This document shows positions 8,496 through 17,755 of a DNA stretch of 64,000 bases, piece after piece. Source of the stretch: CALKZN01 sp050633585 (lineage in GTDB: Bacteria > Pseudomonadota > Gammaproteobacteria > Arenicellales > Arenicellaceae); NCBI GenBank assembly GCA_050633585.1, contig JBOEGT010000002.1, positions 62,001 to 126,000 on the forward strand. Direction: 5' to 3'. The position numbers were made by a program, and so were the translations under genes. Within the stretch, counting starts at the first letter, position 1, and each line of letters opens with the position of its first letter. The notes below the pieces were generated by a model. The model searched no databases, was not told the origin of the DNA, and saw only the letters and a program-made list of their open reading frames with translations.

Positions 8496-10211
8496 ATGAG
8501 AATGATGCAAGCAGAACATGAAATAGAGAAAAGTTTAGAAGTTGTAAAAATTGAAAAGTCGGTAGATAAAAACGTTAAAGCAAGCGAAGTCTTTGTTAAA
8601 TGCCTGGAAAATGAAGGTGTTGAATATATTTTTGGCGTTCCTGGGGAAGAAAATATCGATGTTTTAGATGCGTTGATTGATAGCCCAATTGAATTTGTAA
8701 CAACACGTCATGAGCAAGGAGCGGCGTTCATTGCTGATGTTTTAGGCCGTTTAACTGGCAGAGCGGGAGTGTGTTTGTCAACGCTAGGGCCAGGAGCGAC
8801 TAACCTAGTCACAGGAGTGGCTGACGCCAATATGGATAGAGCGCCAGTGATTGCAATAGCGGGCCAAGGATCAACAGATCGAATGCATAAAGAAAGTCAT
8901 CAAATCCTAGATCTTGTTGATTTATTTAAGCCTATTACCAAATACTCAACGCAATTACGCGTGCCAGAAATTATTCCAGAGGTTGTCCGGAAAGCATTCA
9001 AAACTTCACAATCTGAAAAACCCGGTTGTAGTTTTATTGATTTCCCTGAAAATGTCGCGGCAGCTCAACTGCCAGCGGGCACTCTGCCTTTGAAGAAGCA
9101 AAGCCCTCGACCAGCAACAGCTCCGTTTGAAAGTTGTCAAAAAGCGGCTGCTATTATTTCAGCGGCGAAATCACCTATTATCATGGTAGGTAATGGTGTT
9201 ATTCGTGGTGATGCGAATAAAGAATTAGTCGCTTTTGCAGAACAATTAAATATTCCTGTTGCAGCAACATTTATGGCAAAAGGCACCATCCCTTTTAGTC
9301 ATGAGTTAAGCCTTGGAGCGGTTGGTTTGCAAGCGCATGATTACGTTTCGTATGGCTTTGATGAAGCCGATTTAGTTATCTGTATTGGTGTTGATATGGT
9401 TGAGTACCATCCACGCCTATGGAACCCGAAACGTGATAAAAAAATTATCCACATTTGCTGTAGTCCGGCAGAAGTGGATCAACATTACATTCTAGAAGCG
9501 GGTGTTATTGGTCAAATTTCTAGTTCTTTGAATTTGATTTCACAGTTCTGTCAAAAGTCTGAAAAGACAAAAATTCATGATTTACGCCAAGTGATTGTTG
9601 ATGAGGTGTCGGAACATCAAGATTCAATGAATTTTCCGGTTAAGCCGCAAAAAATTATTTGGGATTTACGGAAATCTTTGGATAAAGAAGACATAGTTAT
9701 TTCAGATGTGGGTGCCCACAAAATGTGGATGGCACGGATGTATCAAGCAGAAGCACCAAATACTTGCATTATCTCAAATGGTTTTGCTTCTATGGGAATA
9801 GCACTGCCAGGGGCTATTGCTGCGAAACTGGCATTTCCAGATCGAAAAGCCGTCGCGGTATGTGGTGATGCTGGTTTTATGATGAATAATCAAGAGATTG
9901 ATACGGCCTTGCGTTTAGGTCTAGATATTGTTGTGCTGATATTTAATGACAGTAAATATGGTCTTATTGAGTGGCATCAGGAGCGTCATTTCGGGCGTTC
10001 AACAGCCATCGACTTTGTGAATCCTGATTTTGTTAAGTTCGCGGAGAGTTTTGGTGCTAAAGGTTATCGCGTAGAACGTACGGAATGTTTGATGCCTATT
10101 TTAGAAGAAGCGCTAAACGATGGAACGGTTTCGATTATTGATTGCCCTGTCGATTATTCAGAAAACATGAAGTTGACTGAGAAGTTAAAAAGTATGACAT
10201 CACCGATTTAA
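8496..10211 (+). CDS. Acetolactate synthase-like ThDP-dependent enzyme
   Basis: A ThDP enzyme of the acetohydroxyacid synthase/pyruvate oxidase superfamily (571 aa). Seen: catalytic Glu73 in TTRHEQGAAFIAD, the FAD/central domain region, and the ThDP-Mg motif beginning GDAGF (457-461) with N484 in IFNDSKYG. The first ~28 residues are a charged extension absent from most relatives; start codons at 8502 or 8505 are alternatives because the ribosome-binding site is weak. No ilvN-type regulatory subunit is adjacent, which argues for a catabolic rather than branched-chain biosynthetic role. It lies behind a sigma-54 promoter with a leader ORF, 83 nt before an iron alcohol dehydrogenase. The actual reaction (acetolactate, acetoin or another C-C ligation or cleavage) is not determinable. 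Confidence 0.82.
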   Translation: MRMMQAEHEIEKSLEVVKIEKSVDKNVKASEVFVKCLENEGVEYIFGVPGEENIDVLDALIDSPIEFVTTRHEQGAAFIADVLGRLTGRAGVCLSTLGPGATNLVTGVADANMDRAPVIAIAGQGSTDRMHKESHQILDLVDLFKPITKYSTQLRVPEIIPEVVRKAFKTSQSEKPGCSFIDFPENVAAAQLPAGTLPLKKQSPRPATAPFESCQKAAAIISAAKSPIIMVGNGVIRGDANKELVAFAEQLNIPVAATFMAKGTIPFSHELSLGAVGLQAHDYVSYGFDEADLVICIGVDMVEYHPRLWNPKRDKKIIHICCSPAEVDQHYILEAGVIGQISSSLNLISQFCQKSEKTKIHDLRQVIVDEVSEHQDSMNFPVKPQKIIWDLRKSLDKEDIVISDVGAHKMWMARMYQAEAPNTCIISNGFASMGIALPGAIAAKLAFPDRKAVAVCGDAGFMMNNQEIDTALRLGLDIVVLIFNDSKYGLIEWHQERHFGRSTAIDFVNPDFVKFAESFGAKGYRVERTECLMPILEEALNDGTVSIIDCPVDYSENMKLTEKLKSMTSPI

Positions 10212-10294
10212 TCACTCAATCAAGCCTTCAGGCTTAAATACATTGTTGTCAATCAAAATCAACAAATACTATTGATGAATAGTAGGAGTAAATA

Positions 10295-11449
10295 ATGCAA
10301 TCATTTAGTTTTCAAACGACTCGCTCAGTACTTTCAGAAGTGGGCGCTACGGCTAAAATTGGCCAATTACTAGCAGATCGGGGCTGTAAGAAAGTTGCTT
10401 TTATCACAGACGCTATTATTTTGAAATTAGGGTTGGCTGATGCTGCCTTAGATGGAATAAAAAAGGCCGGGGTGGATGTATGGGTTTTTTCGGATGTAGT
10501 TGCCGACCCGCCACAAGAACTTATCCTGGATGCTGTTGAAAAAGCTAAAGTCGAAGGTATAGATGGTGTAGTTTCCGTCGGCGGTGGGAGTTCAATGGAT
10601 ACGGCAAAATTAATTGCCGTATTGGTAAACTCTCATCAGACGATTGAAGAGATGTATGGTGTTGGTATGGTTAAGGGAGAGCGCTTACCTTTAGTGTTAG
10701 CACCAACGACAGCGGGTACTGGCTCAGAAGTGACTCCCATTTCAATCGTGACAACAGGCGCTACTGAAAAGAAAGGGGTCGTTTCTCCGCAGTTGTTACC
10801 AGATTATGCTGTCCTAGATGCGGAATTGACAGTTGGTTTGCCGGTTGCAGTAACCGCTGCGACAGGTATAGATGCGATGGTCCATGCGATTGAGGCTTAT
10901 ACTTCCAAGTTGAAAAAGAATGTTGTCGCGGATTGCTTAGCGCGACAAGCACTAGAATTATTGGGTTCAAATATTCGTCAGGTTTGTGCTCAGCCAGATG
11001 ATCGTGAAGCACGTGCAAATATGTTGCTAGGTTCTATGCTAGCGGGAATGGCGTTTGCAAATGCTCCTGTCGCGGCAGTTCACGCATTAGCGTATCCATT
11101 GGGAGGACATTTTCATGTGCCACATGGTTTGTCAAACGCGTTAGTGCTACCGCACGTAATGGAATACAACATGCCTGAAGCAGGACAACTTTATCTTGAG
11201 CTTGCTGATATTGCATTCCCAGAATTAAAGGGTACACCTGAAAGTAGCAAACTCGATAATATGTTGAGTATGACGGCGGCCTTAAGTAATGATTTAGGGT
11301 TAGAGTCTACGTTGACTGAAGTCGGAGTGAAGGAGAGCGATTTAGACTTGTTAGCGAATGATGCGATGAAGCAATCGCGACTGTTGGTTAATAATCCACG
11401 CGAAATGACTCTAGATGCGGCGTTTGATATTTATCAAAAAGCACTGTAG
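10295..11449 (+). CDS. Iron-containing alcohol dehydrogenase
   Basis: Group III alcohol dehydrogenase (384 aa) of the FucO/4-hydroxybutyrate dehydrogenase type; interconverts an alcohol and an aldehyde with NAD(H). Seen: the nucleotide-binding GGGSSMDTAK (97-106) and metal ligands matching the family pattern at Asp193 and His197 (GIDAMVHAIE), His263 (AAVHALAYPLGG) and His277 (VPHGLSNA). A clear AGGAG ribosome-binding site precedes the ATG. It leads into phaE after 43 nt, so it is likely cotranscribed with the PHA genes. It is strikingly similar to the product of the gene at 30169. An attractive but unproven role is oxidising a hydroxyacid or diol that can also feed PHA. Confidence 0.9.
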   Translation: MQSFSFQTTRSVLSEVGATAKIGQLLADRGCKKVAFITDAIILKLGLADAALDGIKKAGVDVWVFSDVVADPPQELILDAVEKAKVEGIDGVVSVGGGSSMDTAKLIAVLVNSHQTIEEMYGVGMVKGERLPLVLAPTTAGTGSEVTPISIVTTGATEKKGVVSPQLLPDYAVLDAELTVGLPVAVTAATGIDAMVHAIEAYTSKLKKNVVADCLARQALELLGSNIRQVCAQPDDREARANMLLGSMLAGMAFANAPVAAVHALAYPLGGHFHVPHGLSNALVLPHVMEYNMPEAGQLYLELADIAFPELKGTPESSKLDNMLSMTAALSNDLGLESTLTEVGVKESDLDLLANDAMKQSRLLVNNPREMTLDAAFDIYQKAL

Positions 11450-11492
11450 CAATGAATTGGTAGCATTCAACTTTTTTAAAGTATTTTGAAAT

Positions 11493-12548
11493 ATGTCTGA
11501 AAAACAAACAAGCGCGAATAACCCCTTTTTTGATGCATGGTGGGCGGGGTCAGAACAAGTTCTCCGTGTTCAGTCACAATGGGTGGATGCGATGACGAAG
11601 ATGAATAACCCGTATGAAGCGAATGATTATGTCGATAATGCACATAAAAATTGGCAGCAATGTGAAGATCAATTCCAAGCGTGGTTATCAGCCTCTAGTC
11701 ATTGGTTTGATGGGGCGGCGGAGGACAATAATCATGATTCAGAGTCGGTTGATGCGCTGAAATCGATGTTAAACCCTGCTACTTTTTTTAGCTCTGGAGT
11801 GTCGGGGTTAGGCCATGTTTTTCAACGTTTGGCAGAAGGACCTGATTTTGCAGACATCGGTGTTTTTGAAAAAAAGTTGATGCGGATCAACCAAGATTGG
11901 AACGCAATGCATGAAGCAAATCTTGATTATCAAGCTGTGATTTCTAATGCATGGATGGAGGCTTTTCGTTTGTTTTCAGATGAAGTGTCATACGATGGAG
12001 AAAATCAACCGCTAAGTGCCAAAGAGATGCTGCAGCGTTGGTTGGAAATCACTAATGACTTATTAGTCAAGACACAGCGTAGTGATGAATTTTTACAGGC
12101 TCAGCGTAAGTTATTGTCTGCGAGTACTCAATTCAAATTACAACAAAAAGAAGTGGTAGAGTTGTGGTGTGAAAACATGACAATACCCACGCGTTCTGAA
12201 GTTGATGACTTACATCAAATTGTTTATCAATTGCGGCGCGAAGTTCGGGAGTTAAACCGCCAGTTAAATGAAGTCAATAACGCTCATTTGATAGAAACGA
12301 CACAAAAAAGTGTTAATAGTCTAAGGCATTTTCCTATTGTCCGGTCGGCTATTGAGAATCAAGGGCGTGTTGACGTCATTACGAGTCATATAGAGAGAAA
12401 TTCAGGAAAAATCGTTAAGAAAAGAATTAATATTAAGCTCACTAAGTCAAAGAATGACGCCACCAAAGCGACGACGTTGGTTTCAGCAAAAGAAGCGCAT
12501 AATGGTGAGCTCACTTCAGTGCAGGCGATAGGAAAGGAAGAGTCATGA
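11493..12548 (+). CDS. phaE: Class III PHA synthase subunit PhaE
   Basis: Non-catalytic subunit of the class III poly(3-hydroxyalkanoate) synthase, needed for PhaC activity on the granule surface. Seen: a typical N-terminal segment with FFDAWWAGSEQVLRVQSQWVDAM, a mostly helical body, and the conserved region near VDDLHQIVYQLRREVRELNRQL (about 230-253), followed by a basic, low-complexity tail. 351 aa is usual. It overlaps the phaC start by four bases (ATGA), which indicates translational coupling. Identification rests on context plus these motifs. Confidence 0.88.
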   Translation: MSEKQTSANNPFFDAWWAGSEQVLRVQSQWVDAMTKMNNPYEANDYVDNAHKNWQQCEDQFQAWLSASSHWFDGAAEDNNHDSESVDALKSMLNPATFFSSGVSGLGHVFQRLAEGPDFADIGVFEKKLMRINQDWNAMHEANLDYQAVISNAWMEAFRLFSDEVSYDGENQPLSAKEMLQRWLEITNDLLVKTQRSDEFLQAQRKLLSASTQFKLQQKEVVELWCENMTIPTRSEVDDLHQIVYQLRREVRELNRQLNEVNNAHLIETTQKSVNSLRHFPIVRSAIENQGRVDVITSHIERNSGKIVKKRINIKLTKSKNDATKATTLVSAKEAHNGELTSVQAIGKEES

Positions 12549-13669
12549 ATAATTCGATGCATCAGGCCTTTCAATCACTGTCGGGCCTATTGGAATATAG
12601 TAAAAAGGTTGCCGAGGGAGCTGAAAGTTTTTCAACTATTGATGTTGAAGAGATTCAAGTTGGTATGAGCCCTAAAGAGCAGATAGCTCAAATTGATAAA
12701 GTAACGCTACATCACTATAAGCCAATAGACGGTATTGAATCGACAACTGATCCAGTGTTGATTGTGTATGGCCTGATAGGCCGCTACACCATGATTGATT
12801 TGCAAGAAGACCGCTCTCTGGTGAAAAATTTATTAGCGCGAGGTGTTGATTTATATGTTGTTGATTGGGGTTATCCAACTCGAGCAGATCAATTTTTAAA
12901 CTTCGATGATTATGTGAATTATTACCTGGATGAGTGTGTCAACACGATTTGTAACCAGCGTGGAATTGACAGCCTTAATGTATTTGGCATTTGTGAAGGA
13001 GGAGTTTTTAGCACGATGTATGCGGCTAGATATCCTGAAAAAGTCAGTAATCTGGTTGTGTCTATTACGCCAATAGACTTTGCTGCAGATCGAGAAGATG
13101 ACGATCCAGGTCGAGGTTTTATCAATCTATGGACTCGTAACTTAAGTAGCCAAGATATCGAAAGAATGATCGATGTGAATGGAAATCTTTCTGGAGAGGT
13201 CATGGGCGCCGTGTTTCAAGCGTTAACACCTGTTCGTTCAATGACCAAATATAGTTTGGGTCTAGCAGATATGGCTGCCGATAATAATAAGTTGTTAAAT
13301 TTCTTACGTATGGAGAAATGGCTAGCGGACAGACCTCACCACCCCGGAGCAGCGGCTAAGCAATGGCTGATTAATTTGTACCAAGAGAATCAATTAGTCA
13401 ATGGAGAGTTTGTGTTAGGGGGAGAAAAAGTGGATCTTTCCAAGATAAACATGCCGGTATTGAACGTGTTTGCGGAGAAGGATCATATTATTCCTCCACC
13501 CTGTTCGAAAGCGCTCGGGAAACATGTTGGTAGTGAAGATTATACTGAACTTCCTTTAAATGGAGGACACGTCGGTATTTACGTAAGCAGTAAATTACAA
13601 AACCTTGTGAGCGGCAGTATTTTTGAATGGTTATCTGCTCGCCAAAGTACAGCGAAAAGCGTACGTTAA
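12545..13669 (+). CDS. phaC: Class III PHA synthase catalytic subunit PhaC
   Basis: Polymerises (R)-hydroxyacyl-CoA into polyhydroxyalkanoate on cytoplasmic granules. Seen: the synthase lipase-like box GICEGG with nucleophile Cys150, Asp313 in VFAEKDHIIPP and His342 in NGGHVGIYVS, completing the Cys-Asp-His triad. Length 374 aa fits class III (Allochromatium type, about 355 aa) rather than class I (about 590 aa). Coupled to phaE by a 4-base overlap and followed after 20 nt by the CoA-transferase gene. Class III enzymes favour short-chain monomers. Confidence 0.94.
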   Translation: MNNSMHQAFQSLSGLLEYSKKVAEGAESFSTIDVEEIQVGMSPKEQIAQIDKVTLHHYKPIDGIESTTDPVLIVYGLIGRYTMIDLQEDRSLVKNLLARGVDLYVVDWGYPTRADQFLNFDDYVNYYLDECVNTICNQRGIDSLNVFGICEGGVFSTMYAARYPEKVSNLVVSITPIDFAADREDDDPGRGFINLWTRNLSSQDIERMIDVNGNLSGEVMGAVFQALTPVRSMTKYSLGLADMAADNNKLLNFLRMEKWLADRPHHPGAAAKQWLINLYQENQLVNGEFVLGGEKVDLSKINMPVLNVFAEKDHIIPPPCSKALGKHVGSEDYTELPLNGGHVGIYVSSKLQNLVSGSIFEWLSARQSTAKSVR

Positions 13670-13689
13670 ACAAATAGAGGGTCTTAATA

Positions 13690-15648
13690 ATGCGAAGTAA
13701 AGTAAGTAGTCCAATTGATGCTGTAAAAGTTATTCGTGATGGTGATACGGTTTTAGTCTCTGGTTTTGTGGGGATTGGAACGCCGGATGAATTATTAGTT
13801 GCTCTTGAAAGAAGCTTTCTGGAAACGGGTCATCCAAGAGATTTGACGTTGGTGTTTGCCGCAGCACCAGGCGATGCTGGAGAGAGAGGTTTGAATCGGT
13901 TAGCCCATTCTGGCTTAGTCAAGCGTGCGATTGGTGGCCATTGGTCATTGGTTCCAAAGTTAGCGTCAATGGCAATGAATAATGAGATTGAAGCCTATAA
14001 TTTACCGCTAGGCTGCATTTCTCAAATGTACAGGGTGATTGCTGGAGGCAAGCCGGGTTTGCGAACAAAAGTGGGCTTGCAAACGTTTGTTGATCCGCGT
14101 TTAGAAGGTGGGCGCATGAATGAGCGTACAACTGAAGATTTGGTTTCTGTTGATCAAGTTGATGGTGAAGAGTGGTTGTTTTATCGTGCATTTAAAATTG
14201 ATGTTGCGTTGCTGCGAGGTACAACCGCAGACCCTTTTGGTAATACAACAATGGAACGTGAGGTGTTGAAGTTAGATGTTTGCTCATCGGCAATGGCAGC
14301 TAGAAACTCTGGTGGTATTGTCATTGTTCAGGCTGAACGTATTGCTGAACGTGGTTCTTTATCTCCCAAGGCGGTCAATATTCCAGGTAATGTGGTTGAT
14401 TGTGTCGTTTTATCGCAAGCGGATAATCATCGGCAGACATATGCGACTCCATATGAACATGCATTTAGTGGAGAACTTCGCGTTCCTTTAGATCAGCAAG
14501 ATCCTTTGCCCTTAGATGTGCGTAAAGTGATTGCCAGAAGGGCAGCCATGGAGCTGCCCGTTGAGGGTGTCGTGAACTTAGGAATTGGTGTGCCTGAAGG
14601 GGTTGCCGCCGTGGCAGCTGAGGAGAAACTGTTAGATGTAGTCACACTAACAGCTGAAGCTGGAACGATTGGTGGTGTGCCTCAAAGTGGTTTGGATTTT
14701 GGTGCGGCACTGAACCCTGATGCGATTATTGCCACGAATACTCAATTCGATTTCTATGATGGTGGTGGCATAGACATGGCGTGCTTGGGCATGGCTCAAG
14801 TGGATTCTCTTGGGAATGTGAATGTGTCTAAATTTGGTTCACGTTTTGCTGGGGCCGGTGGTTTCATTAATATTAGTCAGAATGCTGAACGTCTTGTGCT
14901 GGCGGGTAGTTTCACAGCGGGAGGGTTAGATGTTGCCGTGGTCAATGGCAAGCTAGAAATTTTGCAAGAAGGAAGATCTCAGAAATTTATTCAGAATGTT
15001 GAACATGTGACTTTTTCAGGACGCTTAGCGGCGGAACGTCAACAAGAGGTGTTATATGTGACCGAGCGTTGCGTGTTTAAAATTCATGGTGATGGGATCG
15101 AGCTTGTTGAGGTAGCATCAGGAATTGATATTGAAAAAGATATTTTAGCGTTAATGGGTTTTACGCCAATCATGAATAATGTGGTTGAAATGGATGCACG
15201 TATTTTTATGCATGATTCGATGGGTTTGCGAACGGACTTAATTGATGCACCCATTAGCCGACGTATCAGGCTAGATGCATCGACAAATAAAATTTTGTGT
15301 AATTTGCGTGGATATCAAATTAATAAACAAAAGCACATAGATATGATTTTCGCACGTATCACCGAACTGTGTGAACATCAGAATCAGCGTGTTCATATGG
15401 ATGCTTGGTATAACAGTTTTGCTGTTTCGGATGAATATTTAAAAGCCTACACTGAAATGATGGCGGCTATAGAGAAACGGTATTTTTCTTCGGTGCATCG
15501 GCATATACGTGATCCATTTTTAAGAACAAAGTTAATGGCTGAATTACTCGAAAACGGCATTGATGTTAAGCAGCAAGATAAAATCCTGATGAGCGAATAT
15601 AAAAGCGTTCCTCAATTTATGGATACAACCATTGCTGAAGCTGTATAA
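13690..15648 (+). CDS. Fused-subunit acyl-CoA:acetate/3-ketoacid CoA-transferase with C-terminal extension
   Basis: Family I CoA-transferase with alpha and beta halves fused, as in YdiF. Seen: the alpha half with VSGFVGIGTPDELL (24-37) and the beta half with LGIGVPEGVAAV (297-308) and the catalytic Glu323 in the EAGTIGG signature. The core usually ends near 520-530 residues. Here about 120 further residues follow (from about EMDARIF to VPQFMDTTIAEAV), rich in charged and aromatic residues and unrecognised by me. It sits between phaC and a hydrolase gene, probably activating hydroxyacids with CoA for polymerisation or recovering acids after depolymerisation. The substrate is inferred only from context. 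Confidence 0.86.
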   Translation: MRSKVSSPIDAVKVIRDGDTVLVSGFVGIGTPDELLVALERSFLETGHPRDLTLVFAAAPGDAGERGLNRLAHSGLVKRAIGGHWSLVPKLASMAMNNEIEAYNLPLGCISQMYRVIAGGKPGLRTKVGLQTFVDPRLEGGRMNERTTEDLVSVDQVDGEEWLFYRAFKIDVALLRGTTADPFGNTTMEREVLKLDVCSSAMAARNSGGIVIVQAERIAERGSLSPKAVNIPGNVVDCVVLSQADNHRQTYATPYEHAFSGELRVPLDQQDPLPLDVRKVIARRAAMELPVEGVVNLGIGVPEGVAAVAAEEKLLDVVTLTAEAGTIGGVPQSGLDFGAALNPDAIIATNTQFDFYDGGGIDMACLGMAQVDSLGNVNVSKFGSRFAGAGGFINISQNAERLVLAGSFTAGGLDVAVVNGKLEILQEGRSQKFIQNVEHVTFSGRLAAERQQEVLYVTERCVFKIHGDGIELVEVASGIDIEKDILALMGFTPIMNNVVEMDARIFMHDSMGLRTDLIDAPISRRIRLDASTNKILCNLRGYQINKQKHIDMIFARITELCEHQNQRVHMDAWYNSFAVSDEYLKAYTEMMAAIEKRYFSSVHRHIRDPFLRTKLMAELLENGIDVKQQDKILMSEYKSVPQFMDTTIAEAV

Positions 15649-15662
15649 CATTGAATACACTT

Positions 15663-16586
15663 ATGTTTTCAAGTTCGAGTAAATTACTCGATGATACTAA
15701 AAAAGCACCTTATCGTTTTGTAAACAGCATTAGCAGCAAAGGGTTTCATACCTTAGCGTTTCGCGATTGGCGTTGCCATCAAGACCTCGCGCTTGATGAG
15801 CAAAAAACACCAGTCATGTGTTTGCATGGTCTGACTCGCAATAGTCGAGACTTTGATTATTTAGCTGAAGCATTGTCACAAAATCGCCATGTGATATGCC
15901 CTGATACCGTTGGTCGTGGTAATAGTGATTGGTTGCGTTCTTACGAGGACTATAACTTGCCACAATATAATTTAGATGTTGCTGTGATTGCGGCTAGTGC
16001 AGGTATTCAGGAATATGACATTGTCGGGACGTCTCTTGGTGGATTAATGGGGATGATTTTGGCGGGTATGGATCGTACGAAGATTCGACGGCTGGTCATC
16101 AATGATATAGCGCCTGAGATCCCGATGTGGGCGTTGCAGCGTTTAAGTAAATATTTGGGTGAAAATCCACTTTTTCAAAATTTGAAGGAGGTGGAAGCGT
16201 ATATGCGTGATAAATATGCGCCTATTCAACCGATGAGTGATAAAAATTTGCGTAAAATGGCAAAGCATGGGGTGATGCAAACCGAAGAAGGCTATCGACT
16301 TGCGTATGATCCAACCATTGCTGAAAACTATCGTCGGTATTGGTTGTTAATGTATTTCAATGTGTGGGAGTATTGGGAAAGCATTCAATGCCCAGTTTTA
16401 GTGTTGAGAGGAACGGAATCTGACTTTTTAACAGAACAACTCATGAGTCGAATGCAGACAACTCTTCCGCATGCGGAATTTATCGAGTTTGAAGGAGTTG
16501 GGCACACACCAAGCTTAAACGCTAAGAAACAAATTAAACCGATTGTAGATTGGTTGGATAAAGATATATCAATGGTAGAAGATTGA
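15663..16586 (+). CDS. Alpha/beta-hydrolase in the PHA operon
   Basis: Serine hydrolase of the alpha/beta fold. Seen: oxyanion-side motif VMCLHGLTRNSRDF, nucleophile elbow GTSLGGLMG, an acidic residue in LRGTESDFL and the C-terminal His in GVGHTPSL. I use the ATG at 15663; an in-frame TTG at 15651, two bases after the CoA-transferase stop, is an alternative, and neither has a clear ribosome-binding site. The position between CoA-transferase and phasin suggests a role in PHA or oligomer turnover, but the sequence is a generic hydrolase, so the substrate is an inference. Confidence 0.8.
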   Translation: MFSSSSKLLDDTKKAPYRFVNSISSKGFHTLAFRDWRCHQDLALDEQKTPVMCLHGLTRNSRDFDYLAEALSQNRHVICPDTVGRGNSDWLRSYEDYNLPQYNLDVAVIAASAGIQEYDIVGTSLGGLMGMILAGMDRTKIRRLVINDIAPEIPMWALQRLSKYLGENPLFQNLKEVEAYMRDKYAPIQPMSDKNLRKMAKHGVMQTEEGYRLAYDPTIAENYRRYWLLMYFNVWEYWESIQCPVLVLRGTESDFLTEQLMSRMQTTLPHAEFIEFEGVGHTPSLNAKKQIKPIVDWLDKDISMVED

Positions 16587-16587
16587 T

Positions 16588-16650
16588 TTGTGCGTTGCAC
16601 AAAAAATGTTGCATCGCACAAAAATAATTGTTATGCTGCATTGCACAAAC
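16588..16650 (+). promoter_or_regulatory. Three repeated GCACAA elements, probable PhaR operators before the phasin gene
   Basis: Three copies of a TGYTGCRTYGCACAAA-like element lie at 16588-16602 (TTGTGC-GT-TGCACAA, palindromic), 16606-16621 and 16633-16649. Phasin promoters in PHA producers carry TGC/GCA-rich sites bound by PhaR, and phaR is encoded 500 bp away. The repeats are seen; the binding protein is inferred. Confidence 0.65.
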
Positions 16651-16696
16651 CAAAAGAAGTTTTTAATTAACCCCGATAACTAAATGGGAGACTAAA

Positions 16697-17062
16697 ATGT
16701 CTAAAACACAAATTCCAACTTTTGAAAAAACGTTTGAACCTTTTATGGCTTATGGAAAAATGGCTGCTGATACCGCTGAAAAAGCCTTGAAAATGCAAAT
16801 GGACTCTGTCAAAGCTTACACGAAGTTAGGCATGGACAATTTTGCTGATGGTCTGAAAGTGACTGATTTCGATCAAATGACGGCTTACGCCGAAAAACAA
16901 AAAGAGGTAGCGAAAAAAACAAGTGATATGTTTATGGCAGATGCAAAAGCATACACTGATCTAGGCGCGAAATTTTTTGACAGTGCAAAAGTCATGTTTG
17001 AAGATGGCGTAAAAAGCACAATGACTGCTGCAAAAGAAGCGGCTAAAACGACATCAAAATAG
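16697..17062 (+). CDS. phaP: Phasin (PHA granule-associated protein)
   Basis: A small (121 aa), Lys/Ala-rich, all-helical protein that coats PHA granules. Seen: no signal peptide, an amphipathic helical pattern and an internal repeat: MDSVKAYTKLG around residues 35-45 and MADAKAYTDLG around 80-90, a 45-residue period. A GGGAGA ribosome-binding site precedes the ATG. Three probable PhaR operators lie upstream and a strong shared terminator downstream, so it is likely expressed from its own repressible promoter. Confidence 0.88.
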   Translation: MSKTQIPTFEKTFEPFMAYGKMAADTAEKALKMQMDSVKAYTKLGMDNFADGLKVTDFDQMTAYAEKQKEVAKKTSDMFMADAKAYTDLGAKFFDSAKVMFEDGVKSTMTAAKEAAKTTSK

Positions 17063-17140
17063 TGTAAGTTAATTTGAATGAGAGCTTAAGGAAGAGCTTT
17101 GTCAAAGCCATATAATCCCTTTAATGGTTTCAAGGACTTT

Positions 17141-17172
17141 AAACCGCTAGCATTTCGCTAGCGGTTTTTTTA
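17141..17172. terminator. Bidirectional terminator between phaP and phaR
   Basis: AAACCGCTAGC and GCTAGCGGTTT form a perfect 11-bp stem around ATTTC, followed by a T-run. It serves the convergent phaP and phaR genes. Confidence 0.93.
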
Positions 17173-17640
17173 ATCACTTTTTTTATTGGTGAATTGTTCA
17201 AAGAACGATTTTTGCATGTTTTGCCATGTTTCGATGTTTTTGTTATTCAAGTCAGAAAACATATTCATTGGGTTCTTGGTGAACATGTCTTGGAAGTTGT
17301 TCTGAAATTGTTCTTGTTGCTGGTTGAACATGTTGAGGTTTTGAGTCAAATAATCAGAAAAAAGTTGGCTGTATTGATGATTAGAATAACGAATGAAATG
17401 TTTAAGGTTGTCTGTCGTCAATAAGGGGTTTTTTTCAGATTCTTGTTCAAGAATTATTTGTAACAACACACTTCGAGTGACGTCTTCTTTAGACTGAGTA
17501 TCTATGACTTGAAACTCAATGCCATCCATCACCATATTACGCAGGTCATCCACCTTAATATATTGACTAGTTTCCGTGTCATAAACTCGGCGGTTTGGAT
17601 ACTTTTTAATGATGCGTATTGTTTGTTCTTGATCAGTCAT
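17170..17640 (-). CDS. phaR: Polyhydroxyalkanoate synthesis repressor PhaR
   Basis: DNA-binding repressor that also binds PHA granules, so phasin is made only when polymer is present. Seen: the N-terminal PHB/PHA accumulation regulator domain with IRIIKKYPNRRVYDTETSQYI and the following VDDLRNMVMDG, then the second domain with VLLQIILEQESE, then a Gln/Asn-rich, Met-rich helical tail of about 60 residues. 156 aa, convergent with phaP. No copy of the GCACAA element is visible before its own start. Confidence 0.94.
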   Translation of the reverse strand: MTDQEQTIRIIKKYPNRRVYDTETSQYIKVDDLRNMVMDGIEFQVIDTQSKEDVTRSVLLQIILEQESEKNPLLTTDNLKHFIRYSNHQYSQLFSDYLTQNLNMFNQQQEQFQNNFQDMFTKNPMNMFSDLNNKNIETWQNMQKSFFEQFTNKKSD

Positions 17641-17699
17641 GGAATGTGTAAAAGTTTTTGAAGCTTAATAATAGCATCATACTGAATAAATCATATGCA

Positions 17700-17733
17700 A
17701 AAGGCACCACCCCATAAATAGAGTGATGCCTTT
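17700..17733 (-). terminator. Probable terminator after nhaD
   Basis: On the minus strand, AAAGGCA pairs with TGCCTTT, extended inward by one mismatch and CAC/GTG, with a short T-run. The T-tract is weak, hence moderate confidence. Confidence 0.55.
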
Positions 17734-17755
17734 GACGTCATACTGACGCGTTTAC

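Noticed and set aside
8496..10211. Sulfoacetaldehyde acetyltransferase or oxalyl-CoA decarboxylase identity for the ThDP enzyme
   Set aside because: No pathway partners for either are nearby and the sequence looks closer to acetolactate synthase; no firm substrate signature seen.
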